Shown piece by piece: positions 28,872-37,613 of a stretch of DNA of 64,000 bases. The stretch is taken from positions 3,224,001 through 3,288,000 of the forward strand of contig NZ_LT605205.1 in assembly GCF_900095135.1 (NCBI RefSeq). The letters are read 5' to 3'. The notes below the pieces were generated by a model. It saw nothing but the letters and a program-made list of their open reading frames with translations, made no database searches and was not told the DNA's origin. The position numbers and the translations under genes are program-made. Origin of the DNA: Proteiniphilum saccharofermentans (GTDB lineage: Bacteria; Bacteroidota; Bacteroidia; Bacteroidales; Dysgonomonadaceae). The first letter of the stretch is position 1; every line of letters starts with the position of its first letter.

Positions 28872-29273
28872 TTAACGAAAACGTTCCGATGTAATTTGTA
28901 ATGAACGGATAGTCCGCCCGTTTTCATCGTTGTAAACATATTCAATGGTCACATTGTTCTCCTTGAAAATACGGAGATCAGGATTCGATGAAAATTCTTT
29001 TTCGATATTTTCCTTTAATGATTGTAATCCGTTCTCGACTAACGAATCGGGATTTGATGTATTCAATACCGTATAACGATAGCGAAATATATTCCCCTGT
29101 ATCACCGAAGCCTCTTCAAACCGGGTGTACTGGTCGAGCATTACCGGAGCCGACATATTGAGGTTGACAGCCATCTCCTCAAGTTTCTTTGTAAGTGCTT
29201 TTTCATTCGAGTTGCACTGTATAAAAGACAAAGAAAGGAAGACAATAGAAAGAATAAAAATTATTTTTCGCAT
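28872..29273 (-). CDS. Small lipoprotein of unknown function
   Basis: A 133-residue lipoprotein with Cys20 (SFIQC). After the anchor comes a helical stretch (about 25-40) and a mixed alpha/beta segment of about 90 residues. No family is recognised. It resembles the many short exported proteins that accompany GYF_2/dispanin genes in this group, but I cannot name it. It is the first gene of the minus-strand cluster ending with DUF2752, though a 117-nt gap separates it from the next gene. A TATTTTTG box lies at 29298-29291 on the minus strand, without a clear -33 partner. An upstream candidate small RNA (29340-29412) could instead be its leader. Confidence 0.75.
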   Translation of the reverse strand: MRKIIFILSIVFLSLSFIQCNSNEKALTKKLEEMAVNLNMSAPVMLDQYTRFEEASVIQGNIFRYRYTVLNTSNPDSLVENGLQSLKENIEKEFSSNPDLRIFKENNVTIEYVYNDENGRTIRSLQITSERFR

Positions 29274-29339
29274 ACTTTAGTTTTATACCACAAAAATAAA
29301 AAAGTTTAGGAAAGATAAAAAATATGAAGCGTTAAAAGC

Positions 29340-29412
29340 ATTCGGCAGAATGTCTCTCGACACTCTGCCAAACATGTTAACCTTAAATCTAATACTATTA
29401 TGAAAAAACCAC
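29340..29412 (-). ncRNA. Candidate small RNA ending in a GNRA-loop hairpin
   Basis: A canonical promoter (29448-29417, minus strand) would start a transcript near 29410. It runs through a segment beginning GTGGTTTTTTCATAATAG and ATTAGATTTAAGGTTAACA, then an 11-bp hairpin (29369-29359 with 29354-29344, one G-U pair) closed by a GAGA tetraloop, then GCTTTT. No ORF of note is present. From memory this resembles conserved Bacteroidales non-coding elements (for example Rfam Bacteroidales-1); I could not check. The alternative is a 5' leader of the lipoprotein gene starting at 29273. Confidence 0.4.
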
Positions 29413-29416
29413 GATG

Positions 29417-29448
29417 CAAATATAAAAAAGAAATTAAATCTCAGCAAA
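29417..29448 (-). promoter_or_regulatory. Bacteroidetes-type promoter for the candidate small RNA
   Basis: On the minus strand, TTTG (29448-29445) is separated by 20 nt from TATATTTG (29424-29417), an excellent match to the Bacteroidetes consensus. It lies 53 nt beyond the dGTPase stop and points away from that gene's end. Confidence 0.7.
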
Positions 29449-29501
29449 TAATTTCAATAAAAAATAAAAAAATATCGTTTTTTGTCAAATTGTAAGCAAA
29501 A

Positions 29502-30830
29502 TTAGACAACCGGCAAACCCATTCCTGTTATTTTGCGGTATAAATCAAGCGCATAGACATCGGTCATACCAGAAATGTAATCGATCACCGATTGAGTTTT
29601 GCCATAAAGGGTCGTAGAATCGGTTTCATACTGCTCCGGAATCCTGTCAAGAAGAAGTTTTGAATAGGCATGTTGGGGATTCCGAATGGCATCCGTGAAA
29701 ACATCCAACAGATATCCAATAATCCGGTAACCGGCCAATTCAATATCGAGTACATCTTTAGATCGATATATATATTGCAGGGCAAATTCGGCACATCGTC
29801 CATAAGCCTTTGCTATCACAGGGGAAACATTTCCGATAAGTGTGCCGGAGAATTCCCCTGCAAGGATCTGCTCTTCGTTTGCAAGAAAGAGTGCCGAACA
29901 TTCACCGACCAACAGGCCGATCACAGCGGAACGCAAATAGGCGATCTGCTCGTTTACATCGGTCACGTATGATAAAATCCTCACACATCGCTCTCGGCTC
30001 TCACCTTCAAAAAAACCGAGGAACAGTTCTATGGCCTTCTCTGTAGTTAATAGACGTAACTTGTGTGCATCTTCGATATCCATCACCTGATAACAGATGT
30101 CATCGGCAGCCTCCACCAAATACACCAATGGATAACGGACAAATCTCAACGGATACTCGTTTTGTTTGGCTACACCCAGGTCTTCCGCGATTTGACGGTA
30201 ATCATCCTCTTCCGAAGCAAAAAAACCAAATTTATTTTTGCCACCGCTTAATTCCGAAGAATAAGGATATTTTACAATAGAAGCCAGCGTGGAATAGGTC
30301 ATTGCAAAACCTCCCTCCCGCCTTCCCCTGAACTGGTGCATCAGCAACCGTATGGCATTGGCATTCCCTTCAAAGCAGGTGAAATCGCTCCAGCGACCCC
30401 CTTCCTGCTCCACCTCGCCCTTCAGAAAAGCTCCCTTTCCCTCAGAAAAGAAAGTGGAAATCGCCTTTTCACCCGAATGGCCAAACGGCGGATTTCCCAT
30501 GTCATGCGCCAGGCATGCAGCAGCGACAATTGAGCCGATCTCTTCGAAATGGGCTTCTGATCCGGGATATTTTTTTCGCAATTCACGTCCTACGTTTTCT
30601 CCCATGGAGCGGCCGACACTAGCGACCTCCAGGCTGTGTGTCAGTCGATTATGCACAAAAATGCTTCCCGGCAAGGGAAATACCTGCGTCTTGTTCTGCA
30701 ACCGGCGGAAAGGCGACGAGAAAATCAACCGGTCATAATCACGTTGATACTCCGTGCGTTCATGTTTCTTCGCATTCTCATAATGCTCCATTCCAAACCT
30801 CTTTGCAGATAATAAACGTTCCCAATCCAT
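29502..30830 (-). CDS. dgt: Deoxyguanosinetriphosphate triphosphohydrolase-like HD-domain protein
   Basis: A 442-residue cytosolic HD-superfamily enzyme that splits dNTPs (dGTP in E. coli) to the nucleoside and triphosphate. Metal-binding residues are visible: His65 in NRLTHSLEV, His109-Asp110 in CLAHDMGNPPFGH and the later ADDICYQVMDIEDA. The N-terminal RDYDRLIFSSPFRRLQNKTQVF is typical of the family. Length is normal for Bacteroidetes members. The start at 30830 lies about 12 nt after the expected transcription start of the promoter at 30880-30850. It is divergent from the amidophosphoribosyltransferase gene. Confidence 0.93.
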   Translation of the reverse strand: MDWERLLSAKRFGMEHYENAKKHERTEYQRDYDRLIFSSPFRRLQNKTQVFPLPGSIFVHNRLTHSLEVASVGRSMGENVGRELRKKYPGSEAHFEEIGSIVAAACLAHDMGNPPFGHSGEKAISTFFSEGKGAFLKGEVEQEGGRWSDFTCFEGNANAIRLLMHQFRGRREGGFAMTYSTLASIVKYPYSSELSGGKNKFGFFASEEDDYRQIAEDLGVAKQNEYPLRFVRYPLVYLVEAADDICYQVMDIEDAHKLRLLTTEKAIELFLGFFEGESRERCVRILSYVTDVNEQIAYLRSAVIGLLVGECSALFLANEEQILAGEFSGTLIGNVSPVIAKAYGRCAEFALQYIYRSKDVLDIELAGYRIIGYLLDVFTDAIRNPQHAYSKLLLDRIPEQYETDSTTLYGKTQSVIDYISGMTDVYALDLYRKITGMGLPVV

Positions 30831-30849
30831 ACGATTTTGTTTATATAGA

Positions 30850-30880
30850 CAAAGATAACACCAACGTTTTCGTTAAGCAA
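30850..30880 (-). promoter_or_regulatory. Bacteroidetes-type promoter for dgt
   Basis: On the minus strand, TTG (30880-30878) is followed after 20 nt by TATCTTTG (30857-30850). It is 19 nt upstream of the dgt start codon, giving a very short leader. Confidence 0.7.
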
Positions 30881-31048
30881 GAGCAAAACAAATAAATTTG
30901 TTTTGCCGAGCGCAGAAAACGCCTAAGTAATTGAACTATCCGAAAAATTGGATCATTGACATTTTTTTGATAAGATTATCGTTATGATACCTGTAGAATT
31001 TCCACAAATAAGAGTAAATTTGTGCCTTAATTACAGAAAGGTTTTTCA

Positions 31049-32977
31049 ATGACTGATATTATCAAGCACGAATGTGGGATTGCGGTAATCCGCCTCCTCA
31101 AACCCCTCGATTATTATTATAATAAGTATGGGAGCTGGCAATACGGGTTGGACAAGATGTACCTGCTTATGGAGAAACAGCACAACCGTGGCCAGGAAGG
31201 AGCGGGACTGGGTGCTGTGAAGCTGGAGGCTTCTCCCGGCAATGAGTTCATCTTCAGAGAAAGGGCACTGGGATCAAGTGCCATCTCGGAAATTTTCTCC
31301 CATGTACACACATCATTCCAGCAATTCTCAAAAGAACAACTGAGTGATATCGAATTTGTCAAGACATCGGTTCCTTTTGCTGCGGAACTCTTTATCGGGC
31401 ATCTACGGTACAGTACTACCGGCAAGAGCGGTCTCAGCTACGTGCATCCGCTCCTGCGCCGTAACAACTGGGCTTCAAGGAGCCTTGCTTTAGCGGGGAA
31501 TTTCAATATGACCAATGTGGATGAAATGTTCCACCAACTCCTCCAGGAGGGACAACATCCGCGCGATTACGCCGATACTTTCGTCATGCTGGAATCACTC
31601 GGCCATTATCTGGACCGTGAAGTACAATACCAGTACGATCACCTGGATAAAGAACAGATGACCGGCCAGGAAGTGAGTCATCAGATAGCCGAGAAACTCG
31701 ACATCCCTTCGCTTCTGAAACGCGCTTCCGGAATCTGGGACGGCGGCTATGCGCTCTGCGGCCTGATTGGTTGTGGTGATGCTTTTGTGTTGCGTGATCC
31801 TTGGGGTATCCGCTCGGCCTTTTATTACCACGACGATGAAGTGGCGGTAGTGGCATCGGAACGTCCGGTTATCCAGACGGCATTCAACTTGAAGAAAGAC
31901 GATGTGCATGAACTCAACCCGGGTGAAGCCCTGATTGTAAAGCGCAACGGCTCCATCAACCTGCATCAGATACAGGAAAAGAAGAAAAAGATCACCCCTT
32001 GCTCTTTCGAACGGATCTACTTTTCACGAGGCTCCGACCATGACATCTATCTGGAACGAAAAAAACTGGGAGAATTGCTGGTTCCCAAGATCATGGAAGC
32101 CGTAAATGGCGATTTCGACAATACGGTATTCTCTTTTATTCCTAACACTGCAGAAGTAGCTTACTTCGGCATGTTACAGGGATTGGAGGATCATTTCAAT
32201 CATAAGAAGGCGCTCACGATCCTTGAAAAAGGAAACTCACTAAGTAAAGAAGAGATTGACGCAATCCTTTCCAAACGGGTACGTTCCGAGAAAGTGGCGA
32301 TCAAGGATATCAAATTGCGGACCTTTATTGCACAGGGAAATACAAGAAACGACCTGGCCGCACACGTCTATGATGTGACCTACGGATCATTAAGAAGAGG
32401 TGTGGACAGCCTGGTGATTATCGACGACAGCATTGTCCGCGGGACTACACTCAAACAGAGCATCATCAAAATACTGGACAGGCTCAATCCGAAAAAGATC
32501 ATCATCGTATCCTCTTCACCACAGATACGTTACCCTGATTGCTACGGAATAGACATGTCGAGGATGAGCGAATTCATTGCTTTCAAAGCAGCCATTGAAC
32601 TGTTGAAGGAGCGTGGCATGCAGTATGTGATCGACGAGACATATAAAAAATCGGTAGCACAGCGGCATATGAAGAAGGAGCATATTGTGAATTATGTAAA
32701 GAATATTTACGCTCCTTTCACCGATGAAGAGATTTCCGACAAGATAGCACAGATGTTGACATCCAAAGATATAAAAGCTGAAGTGAAGATCGTCTTCCAA
32801 AGCATTGAAGACCTCCATAAGGCATGTCCCGGTCACGGTGGCGACTGGTACTTTTCGGGCGACTATCCGACTCCCGGCGGGAATCGGCTTGTAAACAATG
32901 CGTTTATTAATTATATCGAAGGCCAGGAGAACAAATCCCACCAATATTCGTTAAACTTCTCAAAGAGCAGCGAATGA
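31049..32977 (+). CDS. Amidophosphoribosyltransferase-family protein (long PurF paralogue)
   Basis: A 642-residue glutamine amidotransferase/phosphoribosyltransferase of the PurF type, which forms phosphoribosylamine from PRPP and glutamine. Cys9 (HECGIAV) would become the N-terminal nucleophile after removal of an 8-residue propeptide. GHLRYSTTG (118-125) and RDPWGIRSAFYY (249-260) belong to the glutaminase domain, and VIIDDSIVRGTT (456-467) is the PRPP-binding loop. It is about 170 residues longer than ordinary PurF (about 470). Bacteroidetes often carry such a long version next to a normal one, so its exact role is open. A TAAATTTG box lies at 31015-31022. Its stop overlaps the phoH start. 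Confidence 0.88.
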   Translation: MTDIIKHECGIAVIRLLKPLDYYYNKYGSWQYGLDKMYLLMEKQHNRGQEGAGLGAVKLEASPGNEFIFRERALGSSAISEIFSHVHTSFQQFSKEQLSDIEFVKTSVPFAAELFIGHLRYSTTGKSGLSYVHPLLRRNNWASRSLALAGNFNMTNVDEMFHQLLQEGQHPRDYADTFVMLESLGHYLDREVQYQYDHLDKEQMTGQEVSHQIAEKLDIPSLLKRASGIWDGGYALCGLIGCGDAFVLRDPWGIRSAFYYHDDEVAVVASERPVIQTAFNLKKDDVHELNPGEALIVKRNGSINLHQIQEKKKKITPCSFERIYFSRGSDHDIYLERKKLGELLVPKIMEAVNGDFDNTVFSFIPNTAEVAYFGMLQGLEDHFNHKKALTILEKGNSLSKEEIDAILSKRVRSEKVAIKDIKLRTFIAQGNTRNDLAAHVYDVTYGSLRRGVDSLVIIDDSIVRGTTLKQSIIKILDRLNPKKIIIVSSSPQIRYPDCYGIDMSRMSEFIAFKAAIELLKERGMQYVIDETYKKSVAQRHMKKEHIVNYVKNIYAPFTDEEISDKIAQMLTSKDIKAEVKIVFQSIEDLHKACPGHGGDWYFSGDYPTPGGNRLVNNAFINYIEGQENKSHQYSLNFSKSSE

Positions 32978-33909
32978 TTGAACGCATCATTATCATAGAG
33001 AATGTGGATCCGGTTGTCTTTTTCGGCATCAACAACAGCAATATCCAATTGATCAAGACACTATATCCCAAGTTGCGTATTGTGGCTAGGGGTAATGTGA
33101 TCAAGGTGATCGGCGAGGAGGAAGAACTTATCGGTTTTGAGGAGAAGATCCACGAGTTGGAGAAGTTCAGTAATGAAATGAATGTGCTGAGAGAAGAAGA
33201 TATTCTGGATATGGTAAAAGGCAAGGCGCCTGCTATCGTGAATGTGGACAATCTGATTATCCACGGCCTGAACGGGAAGCCTATCTTAGCCCGTACTGCC
33301 AACCAGAAGAAACTGGTAGAAGCGTTCGACGAAAACGATATGGTATTTGCCATTGGCCCGGCCGGTTCGGGAAAGACTTACACAGCCATCGCACTGGCAG
33401 TAAGAGCACTCAAGACAAAAAAGACACGAAAGATCATCCTGAGCCGTCCCGCCGTGGAAGCAGGTGAAAAACTGGGATTTCTGCCCGGGGACATGAAAGA
33501 GAAGATCGACCCTTATCTGCAGCCGCTCTATGATGCGCTGGAGGATATGATTCCTCCCCTGAAACTGAAAGAGTATATCGAAAGCAAAATCATACAGATC
33601 GCCCCGCTTGCTTTTATGCGGGGACGTACATTGAACGATGCCGTCATCATCCTTGACGAAGCGCAGAATACCACCAAGCCGCAGATAAAGATGTTCCTGA
33701 CACGGTTGGGATTGAACGGCAAAATGATCATTACAGGTGATATCACGCAGATCGACCTGCCACACTCGCAGCAGTCGGGATTGATCCACTCCATGCAAGT
33801 ACTGAAGGGTATCAAAGGTATCGGCAGGGTAGAGTTCAACAAGAAAGATATTGTACGCCATAAACTTGTACAGAAAATAGTGGAGGCGTATGAGAAAAGT
33901 GAAGAATGA
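32974..33909 (+). CDS. PhoH-family ATPase
   Basis: A 311-residue cytosolic P-loop protein of the PhoH/PhoL type, linked to RNA metabolism and ribosome maturation in other bacteria. Walker A is GPAGSGKT (128-135) and Walker B is VIILDEAQN (224-232). The N-terminal about 75 residues form the KH-like region usual for the family. Length is normal. The ATG overlaps the upstream TGA by 4 nt (ATGA), so translation is coupled with the PurF-like gene. A 201-nt spacer rich in short repeated words follows before purC. Confidence 0.95.
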   Translation: MIERIIIIENVDPVVFFGINNSNIQLIKTLYPKLRIVARGNVIKVIGEEEELIGFEEKIHELEKFSNEMNVLREEDILDMVKGKAPAIVNVDNLIIHGLNGKPILARTANQKKLVEAFDENDMVFAIGPAGSGKTYTAIALAVRALKTKKTRKIILSRPAVEAGEKLGFLPGDMKEKIDPYLQPLYDALEDMIPPLKLKEYIESKIIQIAPLAFMRGRTLNDAVIILDEAQNTTKPQIKMFLTRLGLNGKMIITGDITQIDLPHSQQSGLIHSMQVLKGIKGIGRVEFNKKDIVRHKLVQKIVEAYEKSEE

Positions 33910-34110
33910 AGAATGAAAAGTGAAAAGAAATATCAGAGCCAATATTCAAGTACCAGGACTGTTTAGAATAAATAGCAAAGAACAAAGAATAAAGACAATT
34001 TGAAATATAGGATTTCAGAATTCAAAATTCTCCACTTCTCAACTTCTTTGACTTCTTGACTTATAAGTTCAATCAAATTAGTAAATTAGTAAATCATCAA
34101 ATCAAATAAT
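33897..34110. repeat. Word-repeat mosaic between phoH and purC
   Basis: GTGAAGAATGAAGAATGAAA-type words run across the phoH stop (33897-33935). GGATTTCAGAATTCAAAATTC (34011-34031) follows, then ACTTCT-type words, then AATTAGTAAATTAGTAAATC-like words (34076-34110) ending at the purC ATG. Order and word types match 8704-8895. No gene, promoter box of quality or terminator is seen in this stretch. Confidence 0.6.
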
Positions 34111-35055
34111 ATGGATGCATTGACAAGAACAGATTACAATTTTCCCGGACAGACGGGTGTGTATCACGGAAAAGTACGCGATGTATACAGCATCGGTAAT
34201 GAGACACTGGTAATGATTGCCACCGACCGTATTTCGGCATTCGACGTAGTACTGCCAAAAGGCATTCCATATAAGGGACAGGTGCTGAACCAAATCGCAG
34301 CTAAATTCCTCGATGCCACAGCCGATATTGTGCCTAACTGGAAAACAGCTTCCCCCGACCCGATGGTGACGATAGGGCATCAGTGCGAACCCTACAAGGT
34401 GGAGATGGTAATCCGCGGTTATATTACCGGCAGTGCATGGCGCGAGTATAAAAAGGGGACACGTATGTTATGCGGCCTCCCCTTACCCGAAGGATTACGT
34501 GAGAACCAGAAGTTCGAAACACCTCTGATTACCCCTACCACGAAAGCTGATGAAGGACATGACGAGAATATCTCGAAAGAGGAGATCATCGCACAGGGAT
34601 TGGTCAGCAGGGAAGAATACGAACAACTGGAAAAATATACTTATGCCCTGTTCAAACGTGGCACCGAAATGGCAGCCGAGAAAGGACTGATCCTGGTCGA
34701 CACTAAATATGAATTTGGCAAGAAAGAAGGCAAGATCTACCTGATCGACGAGATCCATACCCCCGATTCATCACGCTATTTCTACAGTGAAGGCTATCAG
34801 GAACGTTTCGAAAAAGGCGAAGAACAAAGACAGCTCTCTAAAGAATTCGTACGCAAATGGCTAATGGATAACGGATTTCAGGGACAATCCGGACAACAGG
34901 TACCCGAGATGACCGATGAATACTGCCGGAGCGTATCGGAACGATATATAGAATTGTACGAGAAAATTGTAGGCGAAAAATTTGTGAAAGCCGATACCGG
35001 CAATCTGGTATCGCGTATTGAAAAAAATATTACCGAGTATTTGCAAACTCACTAA
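34111..35055 (+). CDS. purC: Phosphoribosylaminoimidazole-succinocarboxamide synthase
   Basis: ATP-dependent purine biosynthesis enzyme that joins CAIR and aspartate to form SAICAR. The family motifs [28 protein letters not shown] (residues about 15-42), [19 protein letters not shown] and [29 protein letters not shown] are all present. At 314 residues it is of the longer type common in Bacteroidetes. menG starts 36 nt downstream and aroE further on, so this forms a housekeeping run. Confidence 0.97.
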   Translation: MDALTRTDYNFPGQTGVYHGKVRDVYSIGNETLVMIATDRISAFDVVLPKGIPYKGQVLNQIAAKFLDATADIVPNWKTASPDPMVTIGHQCEPYKVEMVIRGYITGSAWREYKKGTRMLCGLPLPEGLRENQKFETPLITPTTKADEGHDENISKEEIIAQGLVSREEYEQLEKYTYALFKRGTEMAAEKGLILVDTKYEFGKKEGKIYLIDEIHTPDSSRYFYSEGYQERFEKGEEQRQLSKEFVRKWLMDNGFQGQSGQQVPEMTDEYCRSVSERYIELYEKIVGEKFVKADTGNLVSRIEKNITEYLQTH

Positions 35056-35091
35056 TGGTTATATGTCCAATCAGCTACAAAGACTACAAGA

Positions 35092-35847
35092 ATGGCTTAC
35101 AAAGTAGAAAAGGTAAACCCTTATAATCCCGACCAGCCGAAGAAGGAGCAGGTAAAGCGGATGTTCGATAGTATCGCCCCGAAATACGACAAACTGAACG
35201 GAACACTGTCACTGGGGATTGATGATTATTGGCGGAGCGATGCGCTGAAAGAACTAAGGAAATATCCCCACAAACAGTTATTGGATATTGCCACCGGTAC
35301 GGGAGACTTCGCGGTCCTGGCACAGAAGATACTACAGCCGGAGAAGATCACGGCGGTGGACATATCCGAAGGGATGATGAATATCGGCAAAGAAAAAGTT
35401 AAGGCAAAAGGATTGCAGGATATCATCACCTTCGAAGTACAGGACTGTGCAAATCTCACTTTTGCCGATAATAGTTTTGATGCAGCCACCATAGCTTTCG
35501 GAGTACGTAACTTCGAAGATATCGACAAAAGCTTTCAGGAAGTACTCCGTGTATTGAAACCGGGCGGCCTGTTTCTCTTTATCGAACTCACTACGCCACA
35601 AGAGACTCCGATGAAACAACTATATGCCACATATACCAAACATGTAATGCCGGTTCTGTCGGGGATTTTTGCTACTGAACAGCGTGCATACAACTACCTG
35701 CCCGAATCAATTGCCGCTTTCCCACAGGGAAGAGAGATGATGTTGATATTGAAAAAAAATGGTTTCACCAATATCCGGTTAAGAAGGTATACGCTCGGGA
35801 TCGTCACCCTTTATATGGCTGAAAAACCTATTCATGTGGAAAGGTGA
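35092..35847 (+). CDS. menG: Demethylmenaquinone methyltransferase
   Basis: A 251-residue class I SAM methyltransferase of the UbiE/MenG family, which catalyses the last step of menaquinone synthesis. Motifs seen are VKRMFDSIAPKYDKLNGTLSLGID at the N-terminus, the SAM site LDIATGTGDFA (about 64-74), VDISEGMM and the family-specific GVRNFEDIDKSFQEVLRVLKPGG. The slightly long N-terminus (NPYNPDQPKKEQ) is usual for Bacteroidetes. It lies 36 nt after purC and 62 nt before aroE. Only menaquinone is expected in this group, so MenG is preferred over UbiE. Confidence 0.95.
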   Translation: MAYKVEKVNPYNPDQPKKEQVKRMFDSIAPKYDKLNGTLSLGIDDYWRSDALKELRKYPHKQLLDIATGTGDFAVLAQKILQPEKITAVDISEGMMNIGKEKVKAKGLQDIITFEVQDCANLTFADNSFDAATIAFGVRNFEDIDKSFQEVLRVLKPGGLFLFIELTTPQETPMKQLYATYTKHVMPVLSGIFATEQRAYNYLPESIAAFPQGREMMLILKKNGFTNIRLRRYTLGIVTLYMAEKPIHVER

Positions 35848-35909
35848 AAAGGTGGAAAGGTGAATTTCGCGATTTATTAATTTGATAATTTTCCATTTTT
35901 AGTTTACAG

Positions 35910-36662
35910 ATGGATACTTACGGCTTGATTGGCTTTCCCCTGAAACACTCTTTCTCGGCGAAATTTTTCACTGAGAAATTTAATCGTGAGGGGATCGGTG
36001 CAGAATACTTGAATTTCGAAATCGAGGATATTCAGGAACTCCGTCATATCCTTCTTTTCAACCAACAACTGAAAGGTTTAAATGTAACCATTCCCTACAA
36101 GGAACAGGTAATCCCCTTTCTGGATGAAATCTCACCGGAAGCACAAAAAATTGGTGCTGTGAACGTAATCAAAGTGGAGAGGAGGCCAGGAGATATGTAT
36201 TATTACAAGCTTGCCGGTTATAACACGGATTACATAGGATTCAAACGGTCAATTGCGCCGCTGATAGATCCGGCATCTCACAGAAAAGCACTGATATTGG
36301 GTACCGGTGGAGCATCGAAAGCAGTTGCCCAGGCGCTTACAGACATGCAAATCGAATGGAAACAGGTATCACGTACTCCCGGGAATAACAAATTTACCTA
36401 TAGCAGCCTTTCGCAAGCGATCATTTCAGAGTATACCCTTATTATAAATGCTTCCCCGGCAGGCACCTTCCCTGAAATAGATCATTGTCCCGATATACCC
36501 TATAATCTTCTCTCGTCCCGCCATTTATTGTATGATCTGATCTACAATCCCGAAGAGACACTTTTTCTGCAAAAAGGGAAGGCACAGGGTGCCACGACCA
36601 AGAACGGCAGGGAGATGCTGGAGCTTCAGGCGCTGGCTGCCTGGGAGATATGGCAAAAATAA
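35910..36662 (+). CDS. aroE: Shikimate dehydrogenase
   Basis: NADPH-dependent reduction of 3-dehydroshikimate to shikimate in aromatic amino acid synthesis. The N-terminal substrate domain has GLIGFPLKHSFSAKFFTEKF (about 5-24) and the catalytic Lys in NVTIPYKEQV. The Rossmann domain has LILGTGGASKAV (about 129-140). The substrate-binding NTDYIGF is also present. At 250 residues it is a little shorter than E. coli AroE (272), typical for this group. It is the end of the purC-menG-aroE run and is followed by a terminator-like hairpin. Confidence 0.96.
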   Translation: MDTYGLIGFPLKHSFSAKFFTEKFNREGIGAEYLNFEIEDIQELRHILLFNQQLKGLNVTIPYKEQVIPFLDEISPEAQKIGAVNVIKVERRPGDMYYYKLAGYNTDYIGFKRSIAPLIDPASHRKALILGTGGASKAVAQALTDMQIEWKQVSRTPGNNKFTYSSLSQAIISEYTLIINASPAGTFPEIDHCPDIPYNLLSSRHLLYDLIYNPEETLFLQKGKAQGATTKNGREMLELQALAAWEIWQK

Positions 36663-36663
36663 C

Positions 36664-36693
36664 CGCCCCCTTACTTCTCTCAGTAAAGGGGCG
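36664..36693 (+). terminator. Terminator-like hairpin after aroE
   Basis: An 11-position stem with one mismatch (36664-36674 with 36683-36693) and an 8-nt loop lies immediately after the aroE stop. It is GC-rich at the base but lacks a T-run. Confidence 0.6.
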
Positions 36694-36775
36694 ATCGCGT
36701 CCTTAGTCATTGTATTAAGAAGAATATGTTAACTAAGAAATATATAGAGGTGCGATAGTGTAGTTTGTTTGTTTT

Positions 36776-37414
36776 TTACAATGACATCGGAATTTCTGTT
36801 TCTTCCTGTTGTTGTTCCTGAGAAGCTGGCGGTGCTACTTCTTCTCCTTCATTATTCAGGTAGAATACTTTTTCAGACTGATCCGCCTTACTGGTACCCT
36901 TCACCTCGGTGACAGCTTGCTCTGCGTTGTATTTCAAAGAGGTGATATCATAGGTCTCGGCAATAGTACGGATAGTTGCCTGTACTTTTTCATTCAAATC
37001 TTCCAACTTAACATTCACAAATCCGTTGTCTTGCATCACTTCCGACAATTCAGCCGATGGAGTTTCCTGTTCTATTGTTCCTGTCTCTTCGGACTTTGCC
37101 GGAGCTTCTACTTCTTTTCCTTCAGCATCAAGATAAACTTTCTTGACAGACTGATCATCTTTTTTCGTAAGTTTCACTTTTGTGAGTTGCTTCTCCGCAT
37201 TGTACTTAAGCGATGTTATATCATATTCCTGAGTAAATGCGCTGATCGCTGCCTGAACAACTTCGCTAAGATCCTGCAACTGCACTTCAACAAAACCATC
37301 ATCGTCTAAAACTACTGCCACAGTGGGTTGTTCTTGGATAGCATGTGCTTTATAGACGTTTGTCGTAATAAGCATACCTGTAATAATTGCGACTGATAAA
37401 ATAACCTTTTTCAT
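36776..37414 (-). CDS. Secreted protein with two tandem PepSY-like repeats
   Basis: A 212-residue exported protein (signal peptide about 1-25, ending AHA). It consists of two homologous units of about 70 residues (about 38-107 and about 128-197). Each has the order DGFV.V.L.DL, then a helix, then YDITSLKYNAE, a basic strand, KVYLD/VFYLN, and EGEEV/EGKEV..PA. An acidic Glu/Thr/Pro linker joins them and a Gln/Glu-rich tail follows. The fold resembles PepSY-like periplasmic proteins, but the family assignment is a guess. It is monocistronic, convergent with aroE, and preceded by a long non-coding stretch. Confidence 0.8.
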   Translation of the reverse strand: MKKVILSVAIITGMLITTNVYKAHAIQEQPTVAVVLDDDGFVEVQLQDLSEVVQAAISAFTQEYDITSLKYNAEKQLTKVKLTKKDDQSVKKVYLDAEGKEVEAPAKSEETGTIEQETPSAELSEVMQDNGFVNVKLEDLNEKVQATIRTIAETYDITSLKYNAEQAVTEVKGTSKADQSEKVFYLNNEGEEVAPPASQEQQQEETEIPMSL

Positions 37415-37613
37415 AACAATAAATTTTTAGAAAAATAAAAACTGCATTGATTGAATTTTTATTCCGTTTGTTTTGGTTGTCTTGGCGACTATTCGCCGAC
37501 AATTATATATCAAATCAAATACCAAACAATACAAAGAAACCACGCACACATCATAAGACACAGATTACAACCATCTTACCCGCATAATATAATAAACATG
37601 CCAAACACCATTG

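Noticed and set aside
27439-29273. Considered as a known anti-phage defence island
   Set aside because: No nuclease, ATPase, toxin or signalling enzyme is present; the similarity to IFITM-type proteins alone does not support a defence call.
29400-29495. A 31-codon plus-strand ORF starting ATGAAAAAACC
   Set aside because: It overlaps the strong minus-strand promoter and candidate small RNA, is mostly Lys/Ile from AT-rich DNA, and has no homology clue.
31049-32977. Considered as the ordinary purF of purine synthesis
   Set aside because: It is about 170 residues longer than usual PurF and is not in a purine operon; only the family-level name is supported.
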